The notes: a model not told the origin generated them from the letters alone. A stretch of 13,459 nucleotides of DNA from JBBSDV01 sp038240335 (GCA_038240335.1 JBBSDV010000086.1:1-13459), one strand, 5' to 3'. Shown: positions 1 to 6,341, counted from the stretch's first letter. Numbers and translations are program-made.

Positions 1-704
1 CGCGAGACCTGCGTGAGAAGCGGCCGATCGAGCTGCACGCCGGTCCAGCGCACGATGCGGTCGCGCACCTCGGCGGGCAGTTCCATGTTCTTCGGGCTCA
101 GCGGGTCGATCGCCGGAGCGAAGCAATGAACGCGCGAGCGATCGAGCGGCTCCGGCACAAACTCGGGCATCGTGAAGACGAACGCGTCGTACTCCTGCAC
201 GTACTCGTCGAGAAAGGTCCATGCCTCGCGGTTGTAAGCCGAGAGGTCGATGTGGACGCGCCAGATCCAGCGCGCCGCGGTGTCCCTAGCTAGCCGCTGC
301 ACGGGCGCCGGTTGCGGATCATGCACAATGACGATATCGAACTTGCCGCGGATCTCCTCCGCGACGTGTTCGTTGTGGCTCAGGTACGCGGCCAGTTCCT
401 CGGGCGGGACGTCCGCCCACGGCGCTCCCTGCAACCCGTTATGCAGCCGTTTTGTCAGGGCGAAGAAGGCCGGCTCGGCGACGAGCACGCCCCACTTGAC
501 GTCGAGTCCAAGGCCTTTCTCGAGCGGAACGAGCGAGTTGAGCAATTCGGCGACGCCGCCGCCATACGAAGTGGCATTGAGTTGCAGGATCCGCGCGCCG
601 CGCAGGTCGCGTGCGAGCGCCCGCACATGCTCGAGCTGCGCCGCCGGCGCGTACTCATCGTACGGATCGAGACTTTGAGTCGCGGTATCGAGGAAGCGCA
701 GCAT
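1..704 (-). CDS. treT: TreT-type trehalose synthase / GT4 glycosyltransferase, N-terminal part (runs off left edge)
   Basis: Reading leftward from ATG at 704, the frame stays open to the window edge and gives 234 residues of a family usually about 400 long. Visible family hallmarks are LNATSYGGGVAELL (residues about 42-55, the sugar-nucleotide glycine loop), FDIVIVHDPQP (122-132), a WIWRVHIDLS stretch, FTMPEFVPEPL, and AIDPLSPKNMEL near the edge. Family members join a nucleotide-activated glucose to glucose to make trehalose, or act as related retaining glycosyltransferases in the cytoplasm. The start is supported by GAGGG about 8 bases upstream and by a TGATG overlap with the short galT-like frame before it, which suggests translational coupling. 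The UDP/ADP-glucose-binding C-terminal domain is outside the window, so the exact substrate cannot be judged. Confidence 0.85.
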   Translation of the reverse strand, partial: MLRFLDTATQSLDPYDEYAPAAQLEHVRALARDLRGARILQLNATSYGGGVAELLNSLVPLEKGLGLDVKWGVLVAEPAFFALTKRLHNGLQGAPWADVPPEELAAYLSHNEHVAEEIRGKFDIVIVHDPQPAPVQRLARDTAARWIWRVHIDLSAYNREAWTFLDEYVQEYDAFVFTMPEFVPEPLDRSRVHCFAPAIDPLSPKNMELPAEVRDRIVRWTGVQLDRPLLTQVS

Positions 705-793
705 CAGAGGCCCTCAGCATCGGGGCGTTTGCTGCGCTCGGGAGCGACGACCACCCAGTTGCGGACCGTCAGGTCGAGTCTCAGTTCCGTCAT
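704..793 (-). pseudogene. galT: N-terminal relic of galactose-1-phosphate uridylyltransferase (29 codons)
   Basis: A 29-residue frame starts MTELRLDLTVRNWVVVAPER and ends SKRPDAEGL. It resembles the extreme N-terminus of GalT-family nucleotidyltransferases (a pattern like M-ELR-D-----WVIIAPERA-RP), then stops. The full enzyme is over 300 residues and needs Cys/His zinc sites and an HPH active site, all absent here. It has a strong ribosome binding site (GAGGAG about 7 bases before the ATG at 793), and its TGA overlaps the treT ATG. The simplest reading is an internal deletion that removed nearly all of galT but kept its start signals, so the remnant now acts as a translated leader for treT. 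A chance match of a short peptide is possible. Confidence 0.5.
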
Positions 794-974
794 TGATCGC
801 TCCTCGTGCGCACCGTCGGCCGCCCACCGTTAACGACGCGAGCTGCTGCACCACGTCGATGCAAGACCGGCCTTCCGCGACCGTCTTGGCGAGCCCTCTC
901 GCTTCTCTAGCCCTCGACCGCCGCAACGCCTGAGCAGCCGGGCGCTTGCCGACGACGTACGAGTTAGCCGTCAT
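714..974 (-). pseudogene. CsoR/FrmR-family (DUF156) metal-sensing repressor, C-terminally decayed
   Basis: An 86-codon frame from ATG at 974 contains RGLAKTVAEGRSCIDVVQQL (residues 26-45), which matches the central helix of CsoR/FrmR repressors, including the conserved metal- or thiol-sensing Cys (C38 here, in GRSCIDV). The preceding LRRSRARE looks like the family's LRRVEGQxRG segment damaged by two compensating small indels. After ASL (about residue 48) the similarity ends: the expected second-helix His and Cys ligands (HLRxC) are missing and the frame runs across the galT relic. The total length happens to equal a normal CsoR, but the C-terminal half is not family-like. CsoR proteins repress copper-export genes, FrmR relatives formaldehyde or other metal responses. 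A dyad at 990-1017 sits in front. No good ribosome binding site is seen at 974. Confidence 0.5.
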
Positions 975-989
975 CTTCGCGTTACTGCC

Positions 990-1017
990 AATACTCCCGT
1001 CCACCTTAGGGGGCATT
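990..1017. promoter_or_regulatory. G/C-tract inverted repeat, possible CsoR/FrmR-type operator
   Basis: Arms AATACTCCC (990-998) and GGGGGCATT (1009-1017) form an imperfect dyad (7 of 9 pairs) around a 10-base spacer. It lies 16 bases upstream of the CsoR-like start at 974. CsoR/FrmR operators are typically C-tract/G-tract dyads flanked by AT pairs, so autoregulation is a reasonable inference. There is no experimental or comparative support. Confidence 0.35.
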
Positions 1018-1175
1018 CCTAGGACGCAATACGAGTCGTACGGCCGCAGGGAGGAGTTGTGAACGCCATTCGGCTGTCGGCCGAGGCGGGCGATCACCGC
1101 AGCATCGCGCAAGTGACACGAAGCTGAAACGATCCCGCCCGCTCCGTTGTCGCCCCGTGTGCGATCGCTGATCGT

Positions 1176-1197
1176 ACTGTACTACAGTGGATTAGTA
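1176..1197. promoter_or_regulatory. Overlapping short dyads in an intergenic region
   Basis: A perfect 13-base inverted repeat, ACTGTA-C-TACAGT (1176-1188), overlaps a second dyad, TACTA (1180-1184) with TAGTA (1193-1197). TACTACA/TGTAGTA half-sites resemble those bound by CopY/BlaI-family repressors, and a related sequence occurs at 6323-6337. The site precedes the decayed gnd fragment. It may be a relic operator or chance. Confidence 0.22.
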
Positions 1198-1220
1198 GAC
1201 AAACCGCGAAACGTGCCGAA

Positions 1221-1548
1221 TTGGTCCTTGCCACGTCGCAGTTCGATCTCGATCTACGCGCCGTCGCACACGTCTGGAACCGCGGCAGCGTCGTCAAGTC
1301 CTGGCTGTTGGAGCTGGGATGGCGTTCGCCGAAGATCCGCGCCTCGCTGGCATCCGCGGATACGTGGAGGACTCCGGAGAAGGTCGTTGGACGATGATTG
1401 AGCGCTCAACCAGAACGTCCCGGCACCGGTCATCACGCTCGCGCTGCTGGAGCGCCTGCGCTCCCGTCAGACCGAGTCGTTCAGCGCCAAGGTGATCGCG
1501 ACGCTGCGAAATCAGTTCGGCGGCCACGCGGTCCAGTCAGCCAAATGA
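1221..1548 (+). pseudogene. gnd: 6-phosphogluconate dehydrogenase (decarboxylating), C-terminal remnant with two frameshifts
   Basis: Three consecutive reading frames together give the C-terminal domain of a YqeC/GndA-type 6-phosphogluconate dehydrogenase, the oxidative pentose-phosphate enzyme. Segment 1 (1221 to about 1319) reads LATSQFDLDLRAVAHVWNRG then SVVKSWLLELG. Segment 2 (1319 to about 1402) reads MAFAEDPRLAGIRGYVEDSG then EGRWTMIE. Segment 3 (1405-1548) reads LNQNVPAPVITLALLERLRS then RQTESFSAKVIATLRNQFGG and HAVQSAK before TGA. The second shift is explained by loss of one base around 1402, since GAG-GCG-CTC would restore the frame. The N-terminal Rossmann domain and catalytic Lys/Glu region are absent upstream. 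It is on the same strand as the downstream epimerase, 64 bases away, so the two may once have formed an operon. The homology is clear and the gene is dead. Confidence 0.85.
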
Positions 1549-1612
1549 TCACGGCGTGGACGGAGATCGCGCCGCGTGGCCGAACCGCCATCCGGACGAA
1601 AGGGAACGGACG

Positions 1613-2731
1613 ATGACGGACAACGGCATCATTATTGTCACAGGATCCAACGGACGGATCGGTGACGCCGTCATGCGCCGCTTCGCCGGACGCTTCGGCG
1701 ACGTCGTGGGATTTGATCGCAAGGCGCCGAAGCCGCCGCCACCGAACTGCGTCTACATCTCCGTCGACATCACCTCAGACGAAAGCGTGCGCGACGGGCT
1801 CGCTATGATTGGCAAGCATCACGGCCGTGAGGTCGCGTCTGTCGTCCATCTCGCGGCGTACTACGATTTCCTGGGCAGGCCAAGCCCGCTGTACGAAGAC
1901 ATCACGGTCCGAGGCACCCAGCGCTTGCTGCGCGGGCTGCACGCCGGCGGCTTCCATGTCGAGCAATTTATCTTCTCAAGCACCATGCTCGTCCATCGGC
2001 CCGGGGAACCCGGCCGATTTATCAACGAGGACTGGCCGATCGAGCCGACGTGGGCGTATCCGCAATCCAAGGTCGAGACGGAAGCCGTGATCGCGGCGGA
2101 GCGGGGAGACATTCCCGCAGTGAACCTTCGGATCGCCGGAGTGTACGACGACGCCTGCCACTCGATCCCGCTCGCGCATCAGATCCAGCGCATCTACGAG
2201 CGCCAGCTCACGAGCCACCTCTACTCCGGCTCGACCGCGCACGGACAATCCTTCCTGCACATGGACGACCTGGTCGATGCCATCGAACTCGTTGTTGAAC
2301 GGCGACCATCGCTGCCGGCGGACGTAGCTCTGTTGATGGGAGAGCCGGACACGCTGACGTACGATGAGCTCCAGCACACGCTGGCCCGACTGATCCACGA
2401 CGAAGACCTTGAGACGCTTGAGATCCCCGGCGCGCTCTCGCCGCTCGCCAAGGTCGGCGCCTGGGTGCAAGAGAAACTGCCGGGCCCCGACCCGTTCATC
2501 AGGCCATGGATGATCGATCGCGCGAACGACCACTACGCGCTCGACATCACGCGCGCCCGCACGCTGCTTGGCTGGGAGCCGAAGCGCTCGTTGCGCGAGA
2601 CGCTGCCCAAGATGGTTGCGGCGCTGAAGGACCACCCCGCCGCCTGGTACAGCGAGAATGAACTCGATCCGCCGGCGCAGTTCCCGGAAGCGCCCAAAGC
2701 GAGCCACGCAGAGGCGCGCCATGCCAGCTGA
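1613..2731 (+). CDS. NAD(P)-dependent epimerase/dehydratase (extended SDR)
   Basis: This 372-residue cytoplasmic protein has the extended short-chain dehydrogenase layout. The N-terminal Rossmann loop is TGSNGRIG (residues 10-17), followed by acidic Asp35 after the second strand, VVHLAAYYDF (about 77-86), the catalytic serine region FIFSSTML (119-126) and the YxxxK pair Tyr149/Lys153 in YPQSK. The C-terminal half (FLHMDDLVDAIELV and a closing LGWEPKRSLRETLP) is the usual substrate-binding part of sugar-nucleotide epimerases and dehydratases. I chose ATG at 1613 because AAAGGGAA lies about 9 bases upstream and the Rossmann strand starts immediately; an ATG at 1556 would add 19 unlike residues. 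The gene overlaps the next by 11 bases, so the two are probably co-translated. The substrate cannot be told. Confidence 0.92.
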   Translation: MTDNGIIIVTGSNGRIGDAVMRRFAGRFGDVVGFDRKAPKPPPPNCVYISVDITSDESVRDGLAMIGKHHGREVASVVHLAAYYDFLGRPSPLYEDITVRGTQRLLRGLHAGGFHVEQFIFSSTMLVHRPGEPGRFINEDWPIEPTWAYPQSKVETEAVIAAERGDIPAVNLRIAGVYDDACHSIPLAHQIQRIYERQLTSHLYSGSTAHGQSFLHMDDLVDAIELVVERRPSLPADVALLMGEPDTLTYDELQHTLARLIHDEDLETLEIPGALSPLAKVGAWVQEKLPGPDPFIRPWMIDRANDHYALDITRARTLLGWEPKRSLRETLPKMVAALKDHPAAWYSENELDPPAQFPEAPKASHAEARHAS

Positions 2732-4319
2732 CCCACGACACGGGGACGATCGCTCGGCCTCCGCGAACGAGGGCGAACGGCGGCGTGCGCCGACCTCATC
2801 CTCGGCCGGCATGTCGATGACGAACGAGACTACCCCGAGTGATGCCATGACCGGGCATCAGATGAGCGGCATGACGATGCCACCGGCCGGAACGACGGCG
2901 CTACCTGCTGATGGTGTGCGCAACGGCGAGAAGGCCGAGCCCATGTCGGGCATGAACATGGGGAGTAAGGACAACTCGAGTAGCGCCATGCCCGAACACC
3001 AGATGAGCGACATGCCGGGCATGGCGATGGAACAGGACAAGGGGACGGTCTCGGCGCACTTCTTCGCGATCATGATCCTCGGCGTCTGGCTGATCACCAG
3101 CCCCTTCGCGCTGAACTATGGGGATACCGGCCTTCTTTGGAGCGATATCATCAGCGGCGCCCTGATGATCGCACTTGCGGGCGTTACCCTCGTGCGGCAC
3201 CCCGTGTGGGCTCCCTGGGCCAACACGCTCGTCGGCGTGTGGCTCCTGTTCGCGCCGCTAGTGTTCTGGTCGCCAACAGCGGGCGGGTACGCCAACGACA
3301 CGCTCGTCGGCGCGCTCCTGATCACCTTCGCGATCCTGATGCCTGGGATGCCGGGCATGAACATGCTGCCCGGCCCAGACCGGCCGCGCGGCTGGTCGTA
3401 CAATCCGTCGAGCTGGCCGCAACGCGCGCCGATCATCGCGCTCGCCTTCATCGGGTTCATTCTGTCGCGGCAGATGGCTGCCTACCAGCTTGGCTATACG
3501 ACGTCCACCTGGGAGCCGTTCTTCAGCCCGGGAACCAAGGCTGTGCTTACCTCCGACGTGTCCAAGGCGTTTCCGATCTCCGATGCTGGCTTCGGTGGCG
3601 TCGCTTACATGATCGAAGGGCTGATGGGATTCATGGGGGGCAAAGACCGCTGGCGGACGATGCCATGGATGGTGACCTTCTTCGGCATCCTCGTCGTTCC
3701 GCTGGGCATTGTCAGCGTCGGACTCATCATCCTGCAACCGGTCGCTGTCGGTGCTTGGTGCACGCCGTGCCTCCTCGCCGCGCTGGCGATGCTCGTGATG
3801 ATCGCGCTCACACTCGATGAAGTGGTCGCAATGGGCCAGTTCCTCGTACAGGCGCAGCGCGAGGGTCAGTCCGTCTGGCGCGTGTTCTGGCAAGGCGGGG
3901 CGCTGGAGACGCCCGACCCGAACGACCAATCCTTCCACGCCGACGTGGTTAGCGTGAAGGCGATGGTCTGGGGCACCGCATTGCCTTGGAACCTGATCGC
4001 GAGCATTGGCCTCGGCTTGTGGCTGATGACCTCGCCGTCCGCGCTGGGATACGGGGCCTATGCCGCCGACAGCGATCACCTCATCGGCGCGCTGGTCGTG
4101 ACCGTCGCCATCATGGCGCTCTCCGACGTCGGCCGCAGTCTGCGGTTCGTCAATGTGTTTTTCGGCGTCTGGTTCCTCGCCGCACCCTGGATCCTCGGCG
4201 GCGCAACGATGCAGTCCGGCGTGAACGATGTCGTCGCCGGCATCGTACTGATCGCGTTGAGCCTGCCCCGCGGACCGGTCGGCGAACGATACGGCAGCTG
4301 GGATCCGTACATCAAATGA
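2721..4319 (+). CDS. SPW-repeat / vitamin K epoxide reductase-like membrane fusion protein with Met/His-rich N-terminus
   Basis: The 532-residue protein has four parts. Residues 1-105 are hydrophilic and rich in Met and His, with HQMSGMTM (46-53), PMSGMNMG (74-81) and HQMSDMPGMAM (93-103). Next comes a membrane pair of SPW type (GVWLITSPFA at 121-130, GVWLLFAPLVFW at 172-183). A multi-helix VKOR-like domain (about 235-375) ends in the redox motif WCTPC (Cys347, Cys350), and a second SPW pair closes the protein (GLWLMTSPSA at 432-441, GVWFLAAPW at 482-490). VKOR proteins reoxidise thiol carriers at the expense of quinone, and SPW pairs are membrane modules of unknown role. These are the only two cysteines, so the usual second VKOR Cys pair is missing. 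The start overlaps the epimerase end (ATGCCAGCTGA); ATG at about 2811 is an alternative. Confidence 0.88.
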   Translation: MPADPRHGDDRSASANEGERRRAPTSSSAGMSMTNETTPSDAMTGHQMSGMTMPPAGTTALPADGVRNGEKAEPMSGMNMGSKDNSSSAMPEHQMSDMPGMAMEQDKGTVSAHFFAIMILGVWLITSPFALNYGDTGLLWSDIISGALMIALAGVTLVRHPVWAPWANTLVGVWLLFAPLVFWSPTAGGYANDTLVGALLITFAILMPGMPGMNMLPGPDRPRGWSYNPSSWPQRAPIIALAFIGFILSRQMAAYQLGYTTSTWEPFFSPGTKAVLTSDVSKAFPISDAGFGGVAYMIEGLMGFMGGKDRWRTMPWMVTFFGILVVPLGIVSVGLIILQPVAVGAWCTPCLLAALAMLVMIALTLDEVVAMGQFLVQAQREGQSVWRVFWQGGALETPDPNDQSFHADVVSVKAMVWGTALPWNLIASIGLGLWLMTSPSALGYGAYAADSDHLIGALVVTVAIMALSDVGRSLRFVNVFFGVWFLAAPWILGGATMQSGVNDVVAGIVLIALSLPRGPVGERYGSWDPYIK

Positions 4320-4518
4320 TGCCAAGGGGCCCTAGAGCGTTCAGAATCTACCAGAACCTCGTCGGCGCCTTCATCTACAACGGGCGGGTCATACAGCTGG
4401 ATCCTAGACCTCGGTGCCGAGCGGGCCGATGCGCGGGAACTGTGAGGCGCACAACCCGCTGGCGTTCCTTCGGGAAAGACGCGGCGGAGGAGGCGTGGTG
4501 GGAACGGAAGGTTCAATA

Positions 4519-4956
4519 ATGGCTAAGCTTGCGCTCGCGCTGATCGTGGGGACTCTGCTGACTGCGGCCTGCGCCAAGAACGGCACGGATCATGCCGCTC
4601 GTACTGCCGAACCCGCTGGGTCGGTAACTCTCCTGGCCCCGGCCGATTACAAGACGGCCATAGCCGGGAGCGGCGCGTTCGTCGTCAACCTCCACATTCC
4701 GTACGAAGGAGAAATCGAAGGCACGGACGCGTTTATCCCCTTCGATCGGGTGGCGGAGCATGCCACCGAACTTCCTGCCGACAAATCAGCCCCGCTCTAT
4801 ATTTACTGTCGCTCCGGGAGGATGAGTGCCGAAGCCACGCCTGATCTGCAGCGCCTCGGCCATACCAATATCATCGACCTCGACGGCGGCATGCGAGCGT
4901 GGGAAGAGGCTGGTCTCACGCTCGTCCATCGTCGAGTCAGTTTGAGCCCGTCCTGA
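4519..4956 (+). CDS. Rhodanese-like domain lipoprotein
   Basis: This 145-residue protein has a short hydrophobic signal (residues 4-17) ending in TAAC, a plausible lipobox with Cys18 as the lipidated residue, so it should be anchored outside the cytoplasmic membrane. Residues about 38-138 form a single rhodanese domain: AFVVNLHIPYEGEIEGTDAF with the typical entry loop, YIYCRSGRMS with active-site Cys97 in a CxxGR loop, and IIDLDGGMRAWEEAGL at the end. Such domains carry sulfur as a Cys persulfide or handle other thiol chemistry. The start at 4519 is supported by GGAAGG 7 bases upstream. It lies 199 bases after the SPW-VKOR gene on the same strand. A functional link through thiol redox is plausible but only inferred from position. 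Confidence 0.9.
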   Translation: MAKLALALIVGTLLTAACAKNGTDHAARTAEPAGSVTLLAPADYKTAIAGSGAFVVNLHIPYEGEIEGTDAFIPFDRVAEHATELPADKSAPLYIYCRSGRMSAEATPDLQRLGHTNIIDLDGGMRAWEEAGLTLVHRRVSLSPS

Positions 4957-5043
4957 ATAGAACAGCAGCCCAACATCGTTTGTGCGGAACCGGTAACCAC
5001 CTCATGAATTCTCGGCGAGACAAAGAAGATCGGCGCTTCGCCC

Positions 5044-5058
5044 TGCAAATCATTTGCA
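5044..5058. promoter_or_regulatory. Fur/Zur-box-like 7-1-7 inverted repeat
   Basis: TGCAAAT-C-ATTTGCA is a perfect 7-1-7 inverted repeat in GC-rich surroundings. Its geometry and 10 of 14 positions match the Fur-family pattern TGATAAT-N-ATTATCA. The nearest downstream frame is the short one at 5105 and then a broken coding motif, so its target may be lost. No -10/-35 pair is clear. Confidence 0.3.
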
Positions 5059-5210
5059 AATGAACTCCGTGTGAATAGCCTGGTACGCGTTGGTGCAGGA
5101 CGACATGAAGGCGCAACGCAGAGGTACCACAGCCATCGGCGGCGTGTCCGCGTGCGCGGGCGCCGCCTCGAATGGAGTAGGTCGCCGGCGGTAGAGCCGG
5201 GACCCCTCTC

Positions 5211-5235
5211 GACGGCCGGCCGGCCGGCAGCCGTC
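5211..5235. repeat. GC-rich hairpin with tandem GGCC units
   Basis: GACGGC (5211-5216) pairs with GCCGTC (5230-5235), enclosing CGGCCGGCCGGCA, itself largely self-complementary. It would form a strong stem, but no T-run follows, so an intrinsic terminator is not supported. Confidence 0.35.
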
Positions 5236-5251
5236 ATGGCGGTGGCGCTCC

Positions 5252-5344
5252 GGCGTCGACAGCCACATCGCGCACGAGTGCGCGCTCCTCGCCGATTACC
5301 GCCACCTGCTGCTGCGCTTCGCAGGGACCAGGATTGTCTGGTGA
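5252..5344 (+). pseudogene. Fragment of an unidentified gene with DYRHLLLRFAGT motif
   Basis: In one frame the strand reads GVDSHIAHECALLADYRHLL then LRFAGTRIVW and TGA at 5342-5344. No start codon, ribosome binding site or longer open frame precedes it; further upstream the frame becomes Arg/Trp-rich and non-protein-like. The core DYRxLLLRFAGT also occurs on the opposite strand at about 5963-6016, where it continues into a different C-terminus. I do not recognise the family. SHIAHE-ALLADYR could be a helix of a ferritin-like or hemerythrin-like protein, but that is a guess. Confidence 0.35.
5304..5325 (+). repeat. Left copy of a 22-base inverted repeat flanking the RDD gene
   Basis: Twenty-two bases starting ACCTGCTGCTGCGC and ending TTCGCAGG are found here on the plus strand and exactly on the minus strand at 5985-6006. 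Similarity extends a few bases further with mismatches (TACCGC before, ACC after). It encodes LLLRFAG in both copies, so it is probably duplicated coding sequence rather than an IS terminal repeat. Confidence 0.6.
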
Positions 5345-5350
5345 CGAAGC

Positions 5351-5893
5351 TCACGGTTCGACTCTACGCGAGACCAACCGCGCGAACTGCTGGCTCAGCG
5401 CAGGACAAACAGGCCGATGTCGATTAACCGAGAGCACGAGCGCGAGCTGAGCCGGATCGCTGAGCCGATCGCACAACAAATGTTGCACCTGCGAGATCAT
5501 GCAGACCTTGACCAGTCTCAGACAGCCCGACTCGATCGTGAATGGTGACAGCGTGAGCTTGAAGAGGAAAGGTAGTTGAAGAATCGGAATCATCAGTGAG
5601 ATTACGAACATCAGCGAGCGGATCAAGACCATATCTGGCGTCGGAGCGTTTCCTTCGTCATCAACAAGTTTCAACCCCATGAGCCTGCGTCCGATCGTTC
5701 CGCCGGTCGAGTCCGCGAGCCAGAAATAACCGAACAAAATTGCGCTACCGACTAAATAAGCGAATGCCGCGCCGACGGCACCACTGATCCCAAGCGCGAA
5801 GCCCGCGATCAGCGCCAGCACATAGATCACCGCCGCATCGACGAGATATTGCACGATGCGCGTCATCAAGGGCGCGTAGATTTCGCTCGACAA
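5351..5893 (-). CDS. RDD-family membrane protein, 3' end frameshifted
   Basis: The first 115 or so residues are RDD-family. An N-terminal RIVQYLVDAAVIYVLALIAG gives the R..D pair and first helix. A second helix ends in WLADSTGGTIGRRLMGLKLV with the usual G-T-GRRLMG loop, then comes a third helix. RDD proteins are about 150-residue membrane proteins, often transporters or of unknown role. The typical closing motif is not in this frame but in the neighbouring one: GLHDLAGATFVVR lies at about 5469-5507, followed by TAA at 5424-5426. Loss of one base around 5505-5560 explains this. The restored gene (5424-5893) would be 156 residues, a normal length, whereas the literal frame runs to 5351 with an unlike tail. 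The start is TTG at 5893 or ATG at 5866; neither has a strong ribosome binding site. Base composition is less GC-rich than the neighbours. It is either a pseudogene or a sequencing error. Confidence 0.75.
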   Translation of the reverse strand: MSSEIYAPLMTRIVQYLVDAAVIYVLALIAGFALGISGAVGAAFAYLVGSAILFGYFWLADSTGGTIGRRLMGLKLVDDEGNAPTPDMVLIRSLMFVISLMIPILQLPFLFKLTLSPFTIESGCLRLVKVCMISQVQHLLCDRLSDPAQLALVLSVNRHRPVCPALSQQFARLVSRRVEP

Positions 5894-5929
5894 TGAGTTT
5901 CCGTCAACGTGCGCGGGTTAGTTCAAGTC

Positions 5930-6046
5930 TCAGACCAACTGCTTGCCCCCAGCGCGGAGAATCATCTCGCGGTACATCTCGGTGCCTGCGAAGCGCAGCA
6001 GCAGGTCGCGGTAGTCGGGCTGCGTCGTCGCCGGCAGCGCGCTCAT
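5930..6046 (-). CDS. Short hypothetical frame with DYRDLLLRFAGT motif, possibly a C-terminal relic
   Basis: Reading from ATG at 6046 gives MSALPATTQPDYRDLLLRFA then GTEMYREMILRAGGKQLV and TGA, 38 residues. The frame is open further upstream without a convincing start, so it may be the tail of a longer, broken protein. It shares DYRxLLLRFAGT with the plus-strand fragment ending at 5344. No ribosome binding site precedes 6046. It ends 37 bases before the RDD start on the same strand. The family is not recognised. Confidence 0.3.
   Translation of the reverse strand: MSALPATTQPDYRDLLLRFAGTEMYREMILRAGGKQLV
5985..6006 (-). repeat. Right copy of the 22-base inverted repeat flanking the RDD gene
   Basis: Exact reverse complement of 5304-5325. 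The two copies bracket 659 bases that contain the frameshifted RDD gene. Confidence 0.6.
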
Positions 6047-6179
6047 CGCGGCGATCAACGTGGGACAACCATATGCGGAGGCGATGAAGCGCGACGGCCA
6101 GGCAGCAATCGATCGCGGCACGGTACTGGCCGACGAGGCGCGCCGCATCGCGGCAAGCATAGGGCAAGAGATCCAATGA
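6015..6179 (+). other. Possible short coding remnant, opposite strand to the DYRDLLLRFAGT frame
   Basis: After a stop at 6012-6014 the plus strand is open to TGA at 6177. The first half is apolar (GSALIAAINVGQPYAEAMK) and the second half amphipathic and helix-like (AAIDRGTVLADEARRIAASI). It resembles a one-helix membrane protein with a cytoplasmic helix. The overlapping minus-strand frame has its wobble positions on the same bases, so base composition cannot say which strand is coding. No good start signal is seen; an internal ATG lies at 6084. Confidence 0.2.
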
Positions 6180-6322
6180 GCACTGGAACTCCTCGAGGGA
6201 ACAAGGTGGATCGCGCAGGCAGAGGCTACCGTCCAGGGCTCTCGTGGCCGTCGCCGGCCCAACGCCGGCACTCGCGGTGGGAGGGCGAACGCATTGCATG
6301 ACAATCGCACCGCTCAACCTCT

Positions 6323-6341
6323 TACAAATCTGTAGTAGGAT
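6323..6341 (+). promoter_or_regulatory. TACA-N4-TGTAGTA dyad overlapping a putative -10 box (TAGGAT)
   Basis: TACA (6323-6326) and TGTA (6331-6334), extended to TGTAGTA, form a dyad typical in form of CopY/BlaI-family operators. TAGGAT (6336-6341) lies exactly 7 bases before the methyltransferase ATG at 6349, a spacing expected for a leaderless transcript. No clear -35 is visible. An alternative is that AGGA here is the ribosome binding site. This would be the control point of the 6349-11383 operon. Confidence 0.3.

Larger units (their letters stand above)
4957..5350. other. Gene-poor, degraded stretch
   Basis: No intact gene is convincing here. It holds the Fur-like dyad at 5044-5058, a 29-codon frame at 5105-5194 (AGGA spacer start, MKAQRRGTTAIGGVSACAGA then stop) that could be the start of a lost secreted protein, a GC-rich hairpin at 5211-5235, and a broken coding motif at 5252-5344. 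The mix of short recognisable pieces suggests decay after rearrangement. Confidence 0.5.

Noticed and set aside
312..833. Long open frame on the plus strand, 173 codons
   Set aside because: It is the exact mirror of the treT codons on the minus strand, which show clear family motifs; the plus translation shows none.
1976..2848. 290-codon minus-strand open frame opposite the epimerase
   Set aside because: Arg-rich, no motifs; explained by high GC at wobble positions of the real epimerase gene.
3258..4325. 355-codon minus-strand open frame opposite the SPW-VKOR gene
   Set aside because: Composition is His/Asp/Arg-rich and without helices or motifs, a typical antisense shadow.
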